Shown here in pieces: positions 41,937 through 49,931 of a stretch of 64,000 nucleotides of DNA; within the stretch, counting starts at the first letter, position 1; the number at the start of each line of letters is the position of its first letter. The DNA is from ZC4RG35 sp036375695. Lineage in GTDB: Bacteria > Actinomycetota > Acidimicrobiia > Spongiisociales > ZC4RG35. A program made the position numbers and the translations under genes. Under the pieces are notes generated by a model that was not told the DNA's origin, did not search any database, and worked only from the letters and a program-made list of their open reading frames with translations. Location of the stretch: contig DASVBU010000033.1 of NCBI GenBank assembly GCA_036375695.1, positions 62,001-126,000 on the forward strand, in the 5' to 3' direction.

Positions 41937-43414
41937 CCTGGCTCGTGTCGGTGGCGGTCCTCATGGCCGCGGTGGCAGGTGGCCTCCGCTGGCTCCGGGT
42001 GGCCCAGAGGGAGCACTACCTGCCCGTGGTGACCCGTTTCGCCTGGCGCTGGTGGACGTCGAGCCCGGTGAACCTGGCACTCTTCGGCCTCGCTGTGCTC
42101 TCCGACGTCGCCACCCCGTTCTGGGGCTGGGCCGCGCTCGGGGTGGCCGTGGCCCAGGTCGGTCCGATCGGGCTGGGTCTCCGGGGACGGACTTCGAAGC
42201 TGGCTTGGACCGGACGTCTCCGACGACTCGCCGCGTTCGTCGGTTTCGTGTTCCTCGTCATCCTCTCCATCGGGATCGCCGTCGATTCGCCGGCACCGAC
42301 AGGATCCGCTCTGTTGCTCCTCCCCGTGTTGATCGACGTGTCGCTCGTCGCGCTGGCGCCGGTGGAGCGTGTTCTCGGGGACAAGTGGGTGGAACAGGCG
42401 CGTCGCAAGCTGGATGCCGTCGGACCTCGCGTCGTTGCCATCACGGGCTCATACGGGAAGACCACCACCAAGGCGTACACCGCCCACCTGGCCTCGGGGA
42501 CGATGCGTGCGTTCGCGTCGCCCGCGTCTTTCAACAACCGGCTCGGGCTCGCCAGGGCGATCAACGAGGGTCTGGCCCCGGGCACCGAGCTCTTCGTCGC
42601 CGAGATGGGCACCTATGGACCGGGGGAGATCGCCGACATGTGCTCCTGGATCCGCCCCGAGGTGGCGGCGATGGTCTCGGTCGGACCGGTCCATCTCGAG
42701 AGGTTCGGCTCCGAGGAGGCGATCGTCGCGGCCAAGGCCGAGATCCTCGACGACGCCCGGGTGGGGGTCATCTGCGTGGACCACCCGCTCCTCGCCGAAC
42801 TGGCTCGGGAGCGGGCATCAAGCATGGAGATCATCGAGGTCTCCACCGGCGAGGCGGGGAGGGTGCGTGTCACCGATGGATCCCTGTGTGTCGACGGGAC
42901 GGTTGTGGCCGAGGTCCCGCCGGAGGCGTTCTCCGCCAACCTGGCGGTGGCCGTCGGGATCTGCCTCGGTCTGGGAATCGGGACTGCCGACATCATCCGG
43001 CGGCTTCACGACCTGCCCGACACACCCCATCGTCAGACGGTCTCGCTGGGTGAGGTCGGGTTCAGCATCATCGACGACACCTTCAACTCGAACCCGGCCG
43101 GCGCCCGGCGGGCCCTGGACGTCCTCGCCATGATGGGTGGGACCAAGGCCGTGGTCACGCCCGGGATGGTGGAACTCGGATCGAGGCAGGCAGCGGAGAA
43201 CGAGGCGTTCGCCGCCGCGGCCGCGGAGACAGCCGATCATCTGGTGATCGTGGGGCGTACCAACCGCGCCGCCCTTCTGCGTGGTGCGGCAAACGGGCGG
43301 GCGGCGGTTACCGTCGTCGACACCAGAGAACAGGCCGTCGCCTGGGCGAGGTCCAACCTCGGGCCAGGCGATGCCGTCCTCTACGAGAACGACTTACCAG
43401 ATCACTATCCATGA
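41933..43414 (+). CDS. membrane-anchored MurF-like amide ligase
   Basis: The 493-residue protein replaces the usual N-terminal substrate domain of Mur ligases with about 150 residues containing four hydrophobic segments. The Mur ligase ATPase core follows: P-loop TGSYGKTTTK (171-180), SFNNRLGLARAI, AEMGTYGPGEI, VGPVHLERFGS and the C-terminal-domain entry DDTFNSNPAGARRAL. The core is closest to MurF. The missing UDP-binding domain and the membrane anchor suggest a lipid-linked or envelope substrate. It is coupled to a hydrolase upstream and a Ddl-like gene downstream. Confidence 0.8.
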   Translation: MTWLVSVAVLMAAVAGGLRWLRVAQREHYLPVVTRFAWRWWTSSPVNLALFGLAVLSDVATPFWGWAALGVAVAQVGPIGLGLRGRTSKLAWTGRLRRLAAFVGFVFLVILSIGIAVDSPAPTGSALLLLPVLIDVSLVALAPVERVLGDKWVEQARRKLDAVGPRVVAITGSYGKTTTKAYTAHLASGTMRAFASPASFNNRLGLARAINEGLAPGTELFVAEMGTYGPGEIADMCSWIRPEVAAMVSVGPVHLERFGSEEAIVAAKAEILDDARVGVICVDHPLLAELARERASSMEIIEVSTGEAGRVRVTDGSLCVDGTVVAEVPPEAFSANLAVAVGICLGLGIGTADIIRRLHDLPDTPHRQTVSLGEVGFSIIDDTFNSNPAGARRALDVLAMMGGTKAVVTPGMVELGSRQAAENEAFAAAAAETADHLVIVGRTNRAALLRGAANGRAAVTVVDTREQAVAWARSNLGPGDAVLYENDLPDHYP

Positions 43415-43424
43415 CGGAGGGAAG

Positions 43425-44492
43425 ATGAGCCGCCCGCTGGTGGTCTTCGGCGGTCCGTCCGACGAGCACGACATTTCGATCCTCACCGGTCTTCAAGTCG
43501 CCCGCGCCCTCGGCGACGTCGACGTCGTCTACTGGTCCAAGGCGGGGGACTGGCACCTTGTCGACGCCTCGATGGAGGCAGCCGACTTCGCCGACGGCGT
43601 GCCCCGCAAGGCGCGTCCCCTCACCTTCGAGGCCGAGCCCGGCAAGGGGTTCGTGTTCAAGAAGAAGCCTCTCCGTCCCAGTGCCGTGGTGGTGGCATGC
43701 CATGGCGGCCCCGGTGAGGACGGGACGCTGCAAGGTCTACTCGACCTGGCCGGGCTTCGCTACACCGGCCCGGGTCAGGCGGGTTCGGCGTTGGGAATGG
43801 ACAAGCTGGCCTTCGGCGCCGCCATGGCCGCGGTGGGCCTTCCCACTCTGCCCCGGACCCTGGTCGGGGATCAGGAGTCACCGTTCGGTGGGCCCTACAT
43901 CGTCAAGCCCAGGTTCGGCGGGTCGTCCATCGGCATCGAGGTGGCCGACGACTGGGACACGGTGCTGGCTCTGCGGAGGTCCTCACCGTTCATGGCTCAG
44001 GGTGCGGTCGCAGAACCGTATCTGAAGGGGAGCAGGGATCTCCAGATCGGGGTCCGCACCTACCCCCAGCTGGAATTGTCCGCGATCGAGGAGCCGATCC
44101 GCCCGGAGGGCGGCATCTACAGCTATGACCAGAAGTACCTGGCGTGGGGTGGCGAGGTGAGTGGCGGCCGCGAGCTCCCCGCCAGGCTGGAGCCGGGCAT
44201 CGAGGCCGAGATCAGGGAGCTGTCCCGGAAGGTGACGGTCGTTGCCGGCCTGCGAGGAGTGGCCCGGATCGATTTCCTGGAGCAGGACGGGAAGGTCTAC
44301 GTCAACGAGGTCAACACGATCCCGGGGTCGATGGCCGCCTATCTGTGGATCGAGCCCCCGGTGAGCCGGGCACAGCTGTTCGGGGACATGGTGGCCGAGG
44401 CGCTGGCCACGCCGGCCCGTGTCTTCTCCACCGCGGGCAGCGACGGTACCGCCCTCCGCAATGCGGGGGCGATCGCCTCGAAGCTCGGGTAG
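43425..44492 (+). CDS. D-alanine--D-alanine ligase-like ATP-grasp enzyme
   Basis: The 355-residue protein has the Ddl layout: GGPSDEHDISILTG in the N-terminal domain, the ATP-grasp loop KPRFGGSSIGIEV and the metal/ATP residues in EVNTIPGSMAAYLW. It is somewhat divergent from housekeeping Ddl. The pairing with a MurF-like ligase 10 nt upstream mirrors the biochemical order of Ddl then MurF. Whether it makes D-Ala-D-Ala or another dipeptide is not decided. GGAGGGA precedes the ATG. Confidence 0.82.
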   Translation: MSRPLVVFGGPSDEHDISILTGLQVARALGDVDVVYWSKAGDWHLVDASMEAADFADGVPRKARPLTFEAEPGKGFVFKKKPLRPSAVVVACHGGPGEDGTLQGLLDLAGLRYTGPGQAGSALGMDKLAFGAAMAAVGLPTLPRTLVGDQESPFGGPYIVKPRFGGSSIGIEVADDWDTVLALRRSSPFMAQGAVAEPYLKGSRDLQIGVRTYPQLELSAIEEPIRPEGGIYSYDQKYLAWGGEVSGGRELPARLEPGIEAEIRELSRKVTVVAGLRGVARIDFLEQDGKVYVNEVNTIPGSMAAYLWIEPPVSRAQLFGDMVAEALATPARVFSTAGSDGTALRNAGAIASKLG

Positions 44493-44508
44493 TCGGCTCC
44501 CTCTGCCC

Positions 44509-44742
44509 CTAGAGGTTCACCACCGGGCAGGTGAGCGTGCGGGTGATGCCCTCCACCGTCTGGATCCGGGCCACCACGAGCTTGCCGAGTGAGTCGACGT
44601 CGTGGCTGCTCGCCTTGACGATCACGTCGTAGGGACCGGTGACGTCGTCGGCCGTCTCCACTCCCTCGATCTGCCGCACCTGCTCGGCGACGATGGCCGC
44701 TTTCCCGACCTCCGTCTGAATCAGGATGTACGCCTGAACCAA
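44509..44742 (-). CDS. stand-alone Lrp/AsnC ligand-binding (RAM) domain protein
   Basis: The 77-residue protein contains only the ligand-binding domain of Lrp/AsnC regulators (MVQAYILIQTEVGKAA, then TGPYDVIVKA) and no helix-turn-helix. Such small RAM proteins bind amino acids and oligomerise, and they may act with full-length regulators. The TTG at 44742 is chosen because AGGAGG lies 5 nt upstream and the translation then begins exactly at the domain. Confidence 0.85.
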   Translation of the reverse strand: MVQAYILIQTEVGKAAIVAEQVRQIEGVETADDVTGPYDVIVKASSHDVDSLGKLVVARIQTVEGITRTLTCPVVNL

Positions 44743-44819
44743 CTGAGCCTCCTGTGCTCTAGGGGTTCGGGGGAATGTAGCCGAAGAGGGGAGGGATGAG
44801 TCCCACACGACCGAAGGGA

Positions 44820-44866
44820 GTGGGGAAAGTACCGCCGGCGGAGCGAAGCGGAGCCGGGGGTGGGGG
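44820..44866. repeat. third copy of the 49-bp intergenic repeat
   Basis: GTGGGGAAAGTACCGCCGGC followed by GGAGCGAAGCGGAGCC and a G-rich end. It matches the copies at 34165-34293 over the first 18 bases with one deleted G and is more diverged afterwards. Confidence 0.6.
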
Positions 44867-44917
44867 CGTGGTTCCCGCCCGCGGAGCCTCAGTACCGCGA
44901 CTGCGCGGCAGACGCCT

Positions 44918-45133
44918 TCAGTATTCGTCCTGGCCGACCCGGACCGTGGTCACGAAACGCATCCCGTCTTCCTCCACGGTGTCGACCAGGAGACGCTGCC
45001 CCTGTCGGAGCATGCGGAAGATGGAGCCCTCGAGCGAGCCGGGACGGAGATAGACCTCGGACCGGTCGGAGTCCAGGACGACGACGCCGACCCCGGTGAC
45101 GGGGTCGTACGACTTGACGACCCCCTGCTCCAT
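44918..45133 (-). CDS. small cold-shock-domain-like protein
   Basis: The 71-residue protein begins MEQGVVKSYDPVTGVGVVVL and ends in an acidic, beta-rich tail. The strand order and the segment GQRLLVDTV resemble the OB-fold of cold-shock proteins. The aromatic RNP1 motif (KGFGF) is replaced by TGVGVV, so nucleic-acid binding is uncertain. Its ATG overlaps the rpmB stop (TGATG), which places it under ribosomal-protein translation control. Confidence 0.6.
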   Translation of the reverse strand: MEQGVVKSYDPVTGVGVVVLDSDRSEVYLRPGSLEGSIFRMLRQGQRLLVDTVEEDGMRFVTTVRVGQDEY

Positions 45134-45321
45134 CAGGCCTTCACCACTTTGCCGGCACGGATGCACGACGTGCACACGCGGGCACGACGGGTGTTGGATC
45201 CGTGCTTCACCCGGATCCGCTGGATGTTGGGCAGCCAGCGCCGGTTGTTGCGCTTGTGGGAGAAGCTGACGGTCCGGCCGTAGCTCGGCTCCTTGCCGCA
45301 GATCTCGCACCTGTAAGACAT
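45133..45321 (-). CDS. rpmB: 50S ribosomal protein L28
   Basis: The 62-residue protein is full length for L28: MSYRCEICGKEPSYGRTVSF, then HKRNNRRWLPNIQRIRV. The paired cysteines C5/C8 and two more near the C-terminus (VCTSCIRAGKV) give the zinc-binding C+ form. The ATG at 45321 follows AGGAGT. It is divergent from recG and followed with overlap by the cold-shock-like gene. Confidence 0.95.
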   Translation of the reverse strand: MSYRCEICGKEPSYGRTVSFSHKRNNRRWLPNIQRIRVKHGSNTRRARVCTSCIRAGKVVKA

Positions 45322-45432
45322 GACTGAAACTCCTGGAACTCTCGCGAGAGGGGCCGGGCGCGCCGACCGAACAGGCATGTTAGCCGTCGGCGCCACAATG
45401 TCCTATCCGTCATGCTCGGGGATGCCACCTTG

Positions 45433-45438
45433 TACCGT
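45433..45438 (+). promoter_or_regulatory. -10 hexamer TACCGT for recG (leaderless)
   Basis: TACCGT ends 7 nt before the ATG at 45446, so the long recG-to-coaD operon probably begins with a leaderless mRNA. Confidence 0.45.
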
Positions 45439-45445
45439 GACCGTG

Positions 45446-47608
45446 ATGGCCACCCTCGCCAGGCTGACCCAGGTCTCCGTCCTCGAGCTGGCCGGAGTGG
45501 GCCCGGCGACAGCCCGGGCCCTGGCTGCCGCGGGCATCCACACCGTGGCCGACCTGCTCCACCATGTGCCCCATCGATATCTGGAGGCCGAGGGATCGAC
45601 GATCGCTGGGGCGTCCAGGGGCGCCGAGGTCACGATCCACGGCCAGGTCAAGTCGGTCCGCGAGCGACGACCCCGGCGCAACCTCCTCATCACCGAGGCC
45701 GTCCTGGGTGACGAGACGGGGACGATCACCGCCGTCTGGTTCAACCAGCGTCACATCGCCACCCAGCTCGTGCCCGGCACCTGGTTCGCGGTGCAAGGGG
45801 TGGTCGACACCTTCGCCGGGAAGCGCCAGATCCGGGTGCGGCAGTCTCGGCGGCTGGCGGACGGAGAGCAGCTGATCGCCGACCAGGAGATCACACCCAT
45901 CCACTCCCAGGTCGGCCCGATCAAGCCACCACGGGTCGCCCAGTTCATCCGCCAGGCGCTGAAACGCTCCCGACCCATCGACGACCCGGTCCCACTCGAG
46001 TTCCTCGCCACCCATGGCCTCGGCTCGCGTGACGACTCGTTCCAGAACATCCACTTCCCGCAGTCGATGGACCAGGTCGCCCATGCCCGGCGACGTCTGG
46101 TCTACGACGAGTTCTTCCGTCTCGAGCTGGCGCTGGCGCTGCAGAAACGGAGGCGGTTGGAGGAATCGCGGGGGATCGCCCACGAGCCCACCGGGGAGCT
46201 GACCAACAGGTTCCGGAAGGGCCTGCCGTACGAGCTCACCGGGGCGCAGAAGCGGGTGATCGAGGAGATCTCGGCCGATCTCCGCAGCCCGTACCCCATG
46301 CACCGGCTGCTCCAGGGCGAGGTCGGGTCCGGCAAGACGGCGGTGGCGGTCGTCGCCCTTCTCGAGGGCATCGAAGGGGGCTGGCAGGGGGCGATCATGG
46401 CTCCTACCGAGGTCCTGGCCGAGCAGCACTATCTCGGCGTCACCCATCTGCTCGCCGAGGCCGGCATGTCACCGGAGCCGTTTGGCGAGGGCACGCGGCT
46501 GGGGATGGCCAGCCTCTTCGAGAGCGACGAACCGGCGGTGCGAGTCGGGCTCCTCACCGGGCACACTGCGGCAGCCAACTACGACCCGGAGATCACGCGG
46601 GCGCGTCTCCTGTCCGACGTGGCCGACGGAACCGTCGACATGCTCGTCGGCACTCATGCCCTCATCCAGGAGGGCGTGAGCTTCCATCGTCTCGGTGTCG
46701 CCGTGGTCGACGAACAGCACCGGTTCGGGGTCTTCCAGCGGATCATGCTCAAGGAGAAGGCGGACGGCATCGACCCCGACCTGCTGATCATGACCGCCAC
46801 TCCGATCCCAAGGACTCTCTCCATGACGTTGTATGGAGACCTCGACGTCTCGGTGATCGACGAGATGCCTCCCGGTCGGGCACCCGTGATCACCCGTCAC
46901 CTCCCCAGGTCGCAGGAGTCCGCGGCCTGGGACCTGATCCGGGATCACGTCGCCAAGGGCCGTCAGGCCTTCGTGGTCTGCCCGCTCGTCGAGGACAGCG
47001 AGAAGGTCGAAGCGGCGTCCGCGACCGCCGAGCACACCCGGCTCAGCGCCATCCTCTCCGATCTGCGGGTGGGCCTGATCCACGGGCAGATGCGGCCGGC
47101 CGACAAGGAGGCCGTGATGTCCGCCTTCCGCTCCGGCGAGATCGACGTCCTGGTCTCGACGACCGTCATCGAGGTGGGCATCGACGTCCCCAACGCCACG
47201 GTGATGGTGATCGAGGACGCCGACCGCTTCGGTCTCAGCCAGCTCCATCAGCTGAGGGGGCGTGTCGGCCGCGGCGCCCATCGCGGCACCTGCATCGTCC
47301 TCGCCGATCCGCTCAGCGAGGAGGCGCAGCAGAGGCTGTCCGCCTTCGTCTCCAGCACCGACGGGTTCGAGCTGGCCAATGCCGACCTCGCGATTCGGGG
47401 CCAGGGCACGGTCTTCGGGGCGCGTCAGTCCGGCATGGGCGACCTTCGGATCGCCGACCTGTTGCAGGACTTCGAGATGCTGGTGGCGGCCCGGCGCGAT
47501 GCCTTCGGTCTCGTCGCCTCCGACCCCGAGCTGGCCGGGCAGCCGGCGCTGCTCGAGGAGGTGCGGGCGGTCCTCGGCGACCTCGTCGAGTGGCTGTTCG
47601 TCAGCTGA
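45446..47608 (+). CDS. recG: ATP-dependent DNA helicase RecG
   Basis: The 720-residue protein remodels stalled replication forks and Holliday junctions. It opens with a helix-hairpin-helix-like segment (ELAGVGPATARALAAAGI), then the OB wedge domain and SF2 helicase motifs: GEVGSGKTAVA, DEQHRFG, TATPIPRTL and QLRGRVGRG. The ATG at 45446 is chosen from the promoter spacing. Longer readings would overlap rpmB on the other strand. rsmD starts within its stop codon. Confidence 0.95.
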   Translation: MATLARLTQVSVLELAGVGPATARALAAAGIHTVADLLHHVPHRYLEAEGSTIAGASRGAEVTIHGQVKSVRERRPRRNLLITEAVLGDETGTITAVWFNQRHIATQLVPGTWFAVQGVVDTFAGKRQIRVRQSRRLADGEQLIADQEITPIHSQVGPIKPPRVAQFIRQALKRSRPIDDPVPLEFLATHGLGSRDDSFQNIHFPQSMDQVAHARRRLVYDEFFRLELALALQKRRRLEESRGIAHEPTGELTNRFRKGLPYELTGAQKRVIEEISADLRSPYPMHRLLQGEVGSGKTAVAVVALLEGIEGGWQGAIMAPTEVLAEQHYLGVTHLLAEAGMSPEPFGEGTRLGMASLFESDEPAVRVGLLTGHTAAANYDPEITRARLLSDVADGTVDMLVGTHALIQEGVSFHRLGVAVVDEQHRFGVFQRIMLKEKADGIDPDLLIMTATPIPRTLSMTLYGDLDVSVIDEMPPGRAPVITRHLPRSQESAAWDLIRDHVAKGRQAFVVCPLVEDSEKVEAASATAEHTRLSAILSDLRVGLIHGQMRPADKEAVMSAFRSGEIDVLVSTTVIEVGIDVPNATVMVIEDADRFGLSQLHQLRGRVGRGAHRGTCIVLADPLSEEAQQRLSAFVSSTDGFELANADLAIRGQGTVFGARQSGMGDLRIADLLQDFEMLVAARRDAFGLVASDPELAGQPALLEEVRAVLGDLVEWLFVS

Positions 47609-48150
47609 TGAGGATCATCGCCGGAGAGGCGCGGGGACGGAGACTGACGGCCCCCGACACCGCGGGCACGAGGCCTGTCACCGACAGGGTCAGGGAGGCC
47701 GTGTTCTCCTCTCTCGGCGAACTGGTGGAGGGCGCCCGGGTGGCCGATCTCTACGCGGGTTCCGGGTCCTTCGGTCTCGAGGCGTTGTCGCGCGGCGCCC
47801 GGTCGGCGGTGTTCGTGGAGAAGGGGCGCAAGGCACTCGACGCCCTCCGGTCCAACATCCGGGCCGTGGGGCTGGGCGGGACCGTGGCGCCCTCCGATGT
47901 GCGGCGTTGGCTCGGCGATACCGTGGAGACCTTCGACCTGGTGTTCATCGACCCGCCATGGGACGTGCCCACCGCGGAACTGAACGAGGACCTCGCCCTG
48001 CTCGACGCCAGGCTGGCGCCGGGGGCCACCGTGATCCTCTCCCGACGCCGGGGTGACCGGGAGCCCGACCCGCCGAAAACCTGGAGGAGTGCCGCGGATA
48101 AGCGCTATGGCGATACCAGAATCTTCAGGTACGAGAAGGTGACTTCATGA
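47608..48150 (+). CDS. rsmD: 16S rRNA (guanine(966)-N2)-methyltransferase RsmD
   Basis: The 180-residue SAM-dependent methyltransferase has MRIIAGEARGRRLTAP at the start, the SAM loop DLYAGSGSFGLEALSRGA and the catalytic FIDPPW motif. It methylates 16S rRNA. The ATG lies in the recG stop (TGATG), and its own stop overlaps coaD, so recG-rsmD-coaD are translationally coupled. Confidence 0.95.
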   Translation: MRIIAGEARGRRLTAPDTAGTRPVTDRVREAVFSSLGELVEGARVADLYAGSGSFGLEALSRGARSAVFVEKGRKALDALRSNIRAVGLGGTVAPSDVRRWLGDTVETFDLVFIDPPWDVPTAELNEDLALLDARLAPGATVILSRRRGDREPDPPKTWRSAADKRYGDTRIFRYEKVTS

Positions 48151-48614
48151 CCACTGCGATGTGCCCAGGCAGCTTCGACCCGCCCACGAGCGGGCACATC
48201 GACCTGATCGATCGCACCCGGGCGATGTTCGACCGGGTCGTCGTCGCCATCATCGACAACCCCTCGAAGAAGCCCATGTTCACGGCCGAAGAGCGCGCCG
48301 AGCTGTTTCGCGCCATCTACGGGGACACGATCGACGTCACCACCTTCTCGGGCCTCCTGGTCGATCACGCCCGCGACATGGGTGTAGACGTGGTGGTGAA
48401 GGGTCTGCGCAACACCGCCGACCACGAGTACGAGACCCAGATGGCCCACATGAACCGGCATCTCAGCGGGGTGGAGACCATCTTCGTGCCCACCAGTCCC
48501 GGGGTTTCGTTCATCTCGTCTTCACTGGTCAAGGAGGTCGCCCGTCTCGGGGGGGCGGTGGCGGGGCTTGTCCCGGACGTGGTCGAGAGCGCACTGAAGG
48601 AGAGATTGCAATGA
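48147..48614 (+). CDS. coaD: phosphopantetheine adenylyltransferase
   Basis: The 155-residue enzyme catalyses the fourth step of coenzyme A synthesis. The nucleotidyltransferase motif is GSFDPPTSGHIDLI, and the C-terminal ATP site is VSFISSSLVKEVARLGG. It is full length for the family, with 4-nt overlaps on both sides. Confidence 0.96.
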   Translation: MTTAMCPGSFDPPTSGHIDLIDRTRAMFDRVVVAIIDNPSKKPMFTAEERAELFRAIYGDTIDVTTFSGLLVDHARDMGVDVVVKGLRNTADHEYETQMAHMNRHLSGVETIFVPTSPGVSFISSSLVKEVARLGGAVAGLVPDVVESALKERLQ

Positions 48615-49171
48615 ACGAGGAAATCGACGTCGTCGTCGACGCCGTTGACCTGGAACAGGAATCGGCCCCGGCACCGGCTCCAGCCCGGGCCGCCGAGCCG
48701 TCGGACGTGCTGGACATCATCGACGACCTCCTGGTCCATCTCCACGAGGCCAAGTCGATGCCGCTGTCCTCCAACGCACTCGTCGACAGGGAGATGTTCC
48801 TCGGTCGTCTCGAGCAGATCCGGGCGAGCCTTCCCGACGAGCTTCGGGCGGCGAGATGGATGGTGCGGGAGCGTGAGGCGTTCATCGCCCGCACCAACGA
48901 GAAGGCCCGCGAGATCGTCAACAAGGCCCGTGAGGAGGCCGACCGTCTCGTGTCGGAGTCCAACATCGTGGCCGAGGCGGTCGAGGAGGCGAACATCCTG
49001 GTGCGTCGTGCCGAAGGCGACGCCCGCAGGATCCGTCTCGAGGCTGAGGACCTGATCGAGAAGAGCCTCCAGAGGGCCGAGTCGGTCCTCGGTGGGCTGG
49101 TGGCCGAGTTGCAACATGCTCGCATGGAGCTTCACGAGGCCAGGCCGAAGCCGCCGGAAGTTCCTCTGTAG
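48611..49171 (+). CDS. hypothetical coiled-coil protein (DivIVA/ATP-synthase-b-like)
   Basis: The 186-residue protein has an acidic N-terminus. A long Ala/Arg/Glu-rich helix follows (FIARTNEKAREIVNKAREEA through ARRIRLEAEDLIEKSLQRAE), predicted to form a coiled coil. Genes of this type commonly sit between coaD and the DUF177 gene in actinobacteria, but the role is not established. The first codons overlap coaD by 4 nt. There is no membrane segment. Confidence 0.75.
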   Translation: MNEEIDVVVDAVDLEQESAPAPAPARAAEPSDVLDIIDDLLVHLHEAKSMPLSSNALVDREMFLGRLEQIRASLPDELRAARWMVREREAFIARTNEKAREIVNKAREEADRLVSESNIVAEAVEEANILVRRAEGDARRIRLEAEDLIEKSLQRAESVLGGLVAELQHARMELHEARPKPPEVPL

Positions 49172-49240
49172 GTACCTCGTACCATGTACCCCGTACCCCA
49201 ATCGGGGTCGAGGCACGAGGCAGGGGATACGGGGTACGTG
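49172..49240. repeat. heptad GTACnnn array and inverted arm, locus 2
   Basis: Four perfect heptads, GTACCTC-GTACCAT-GTACCCC-GTACCCC (49172-49199), are followed after 26 nt by GGGGATACGGGGTACGTG (49223-49240). This pairs with the last heptads to form a hairpin ending right at the DUF177 start codon. It fills the whole gap between the two genes. Confidence 0.55.
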
Positions 49241-49732
49241 ATGAGTGACTCTCTCATCTTCAAGGTTGGGGGGATCGCCGGGCACCCGGGCCAGAAGCGC
49301 GATTTCTCCGGCGCCCAACGCATCCACGCCGAGGTGCTCGACTCCGTCATGGACGACGAGATGACCGTCACCGGGACCTTCACCGGCACCGTCGACGGTG
49401 TCGAGGCCGACTACACCGTGACGGCCTCCATCGATCTCGTCTGCACGCGCTGTCTCACGGAATGGTCCACCCTTCTCGAGGCCAAGGGGAACCAGCACTT
49501 CTCCCGGATCCCGGACGAAGACGGGTACGCCATCATCGAAGGCACCGTGGACATGTCCGGCCCTGCCACCGACGAGCTGGTTCTATCGATCCCGCTGGCA
49601 CCCGTGTGCCGCCCGGATTGCAAGGGACTTTGCCCAATCTGCGGAACCGACTTGAATACTGATCCGTGCGACGGGCACGGGGATGACTCCGACTCGCCCT
49701 TCGCGCCCCTCAAGGACCTGTTCGATTCCTGA
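49241..49732 (+). CDS. yceD: DUF177 (YceD-family) protein
   Basis: The 163-residue protein matches YceD/DUF177, which is regularly encoded just before rpmF and is linked to 23S rRNA or ribosome assembly. It contains LVCTRCLTEW and the C-terminal CRPDCKGLCPICGTDLN, a likely zinc site. The ATG at 49241 is chosen as the first residue of the conserved domain. No clear SD precedes it, because a GTAC-repeat hairpin abuts the start. Confidence 0.88.
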   Translation: MSDSLIFKVGGIAGHPGQKRDFSGAQRIHAEVLDSVMDDEMTVTGTFTGTVDGVEADYTVTASIDLVCTRCLTEWSTLLEAKGNQHFSRIPDEDGYAIIEGTVDMSGPATDELVLSIPLAPVCRPDCKGLCPICGTDLNTDPCDGHGDDSDSPFAPLKDLFDS

Positions 49733-49749
49733 AGCAGGAGTGCTCCGTA

Positions 49750-49926
49750 ATGGCGGTGCCCAAGAAGAAGATGTCGCGTTCCCGGACACGCAGCCGCAAG
49801 GCCGCGTGGAAGGTGGATGCGCCGCGCACCGTGGCCTGTGAACAGTGCGGCAAGCCGAAGCTCCCTCATAGGGCGTGTCGGGAGTGCGGCACCTACGCCG
49901 GCCGTGAAGTGATCTCGACCGACTGA
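49750..49926 (+). CDS. rpmF: 50S ribosomal protein L32
   Basis: The 58-residue protein begins MAVPKKKMSRSRTRSRKAAW and has the zinc-ribbon cysteines VACEQCGKPK and RACRECGTY, as expected for L32. It lies between the DUF177 gene and plsX, the standard bacterial order. GCAGGAG upstream is the ribosome-binding site. Confidence 0.95.
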   Translation: MAVPKKKMSRSRTRSRKAAWKVDAPRTVACEQCGKPKLPHRACRECGTYAGREVISTD

Positions 49927-49931
49927 CCCGT

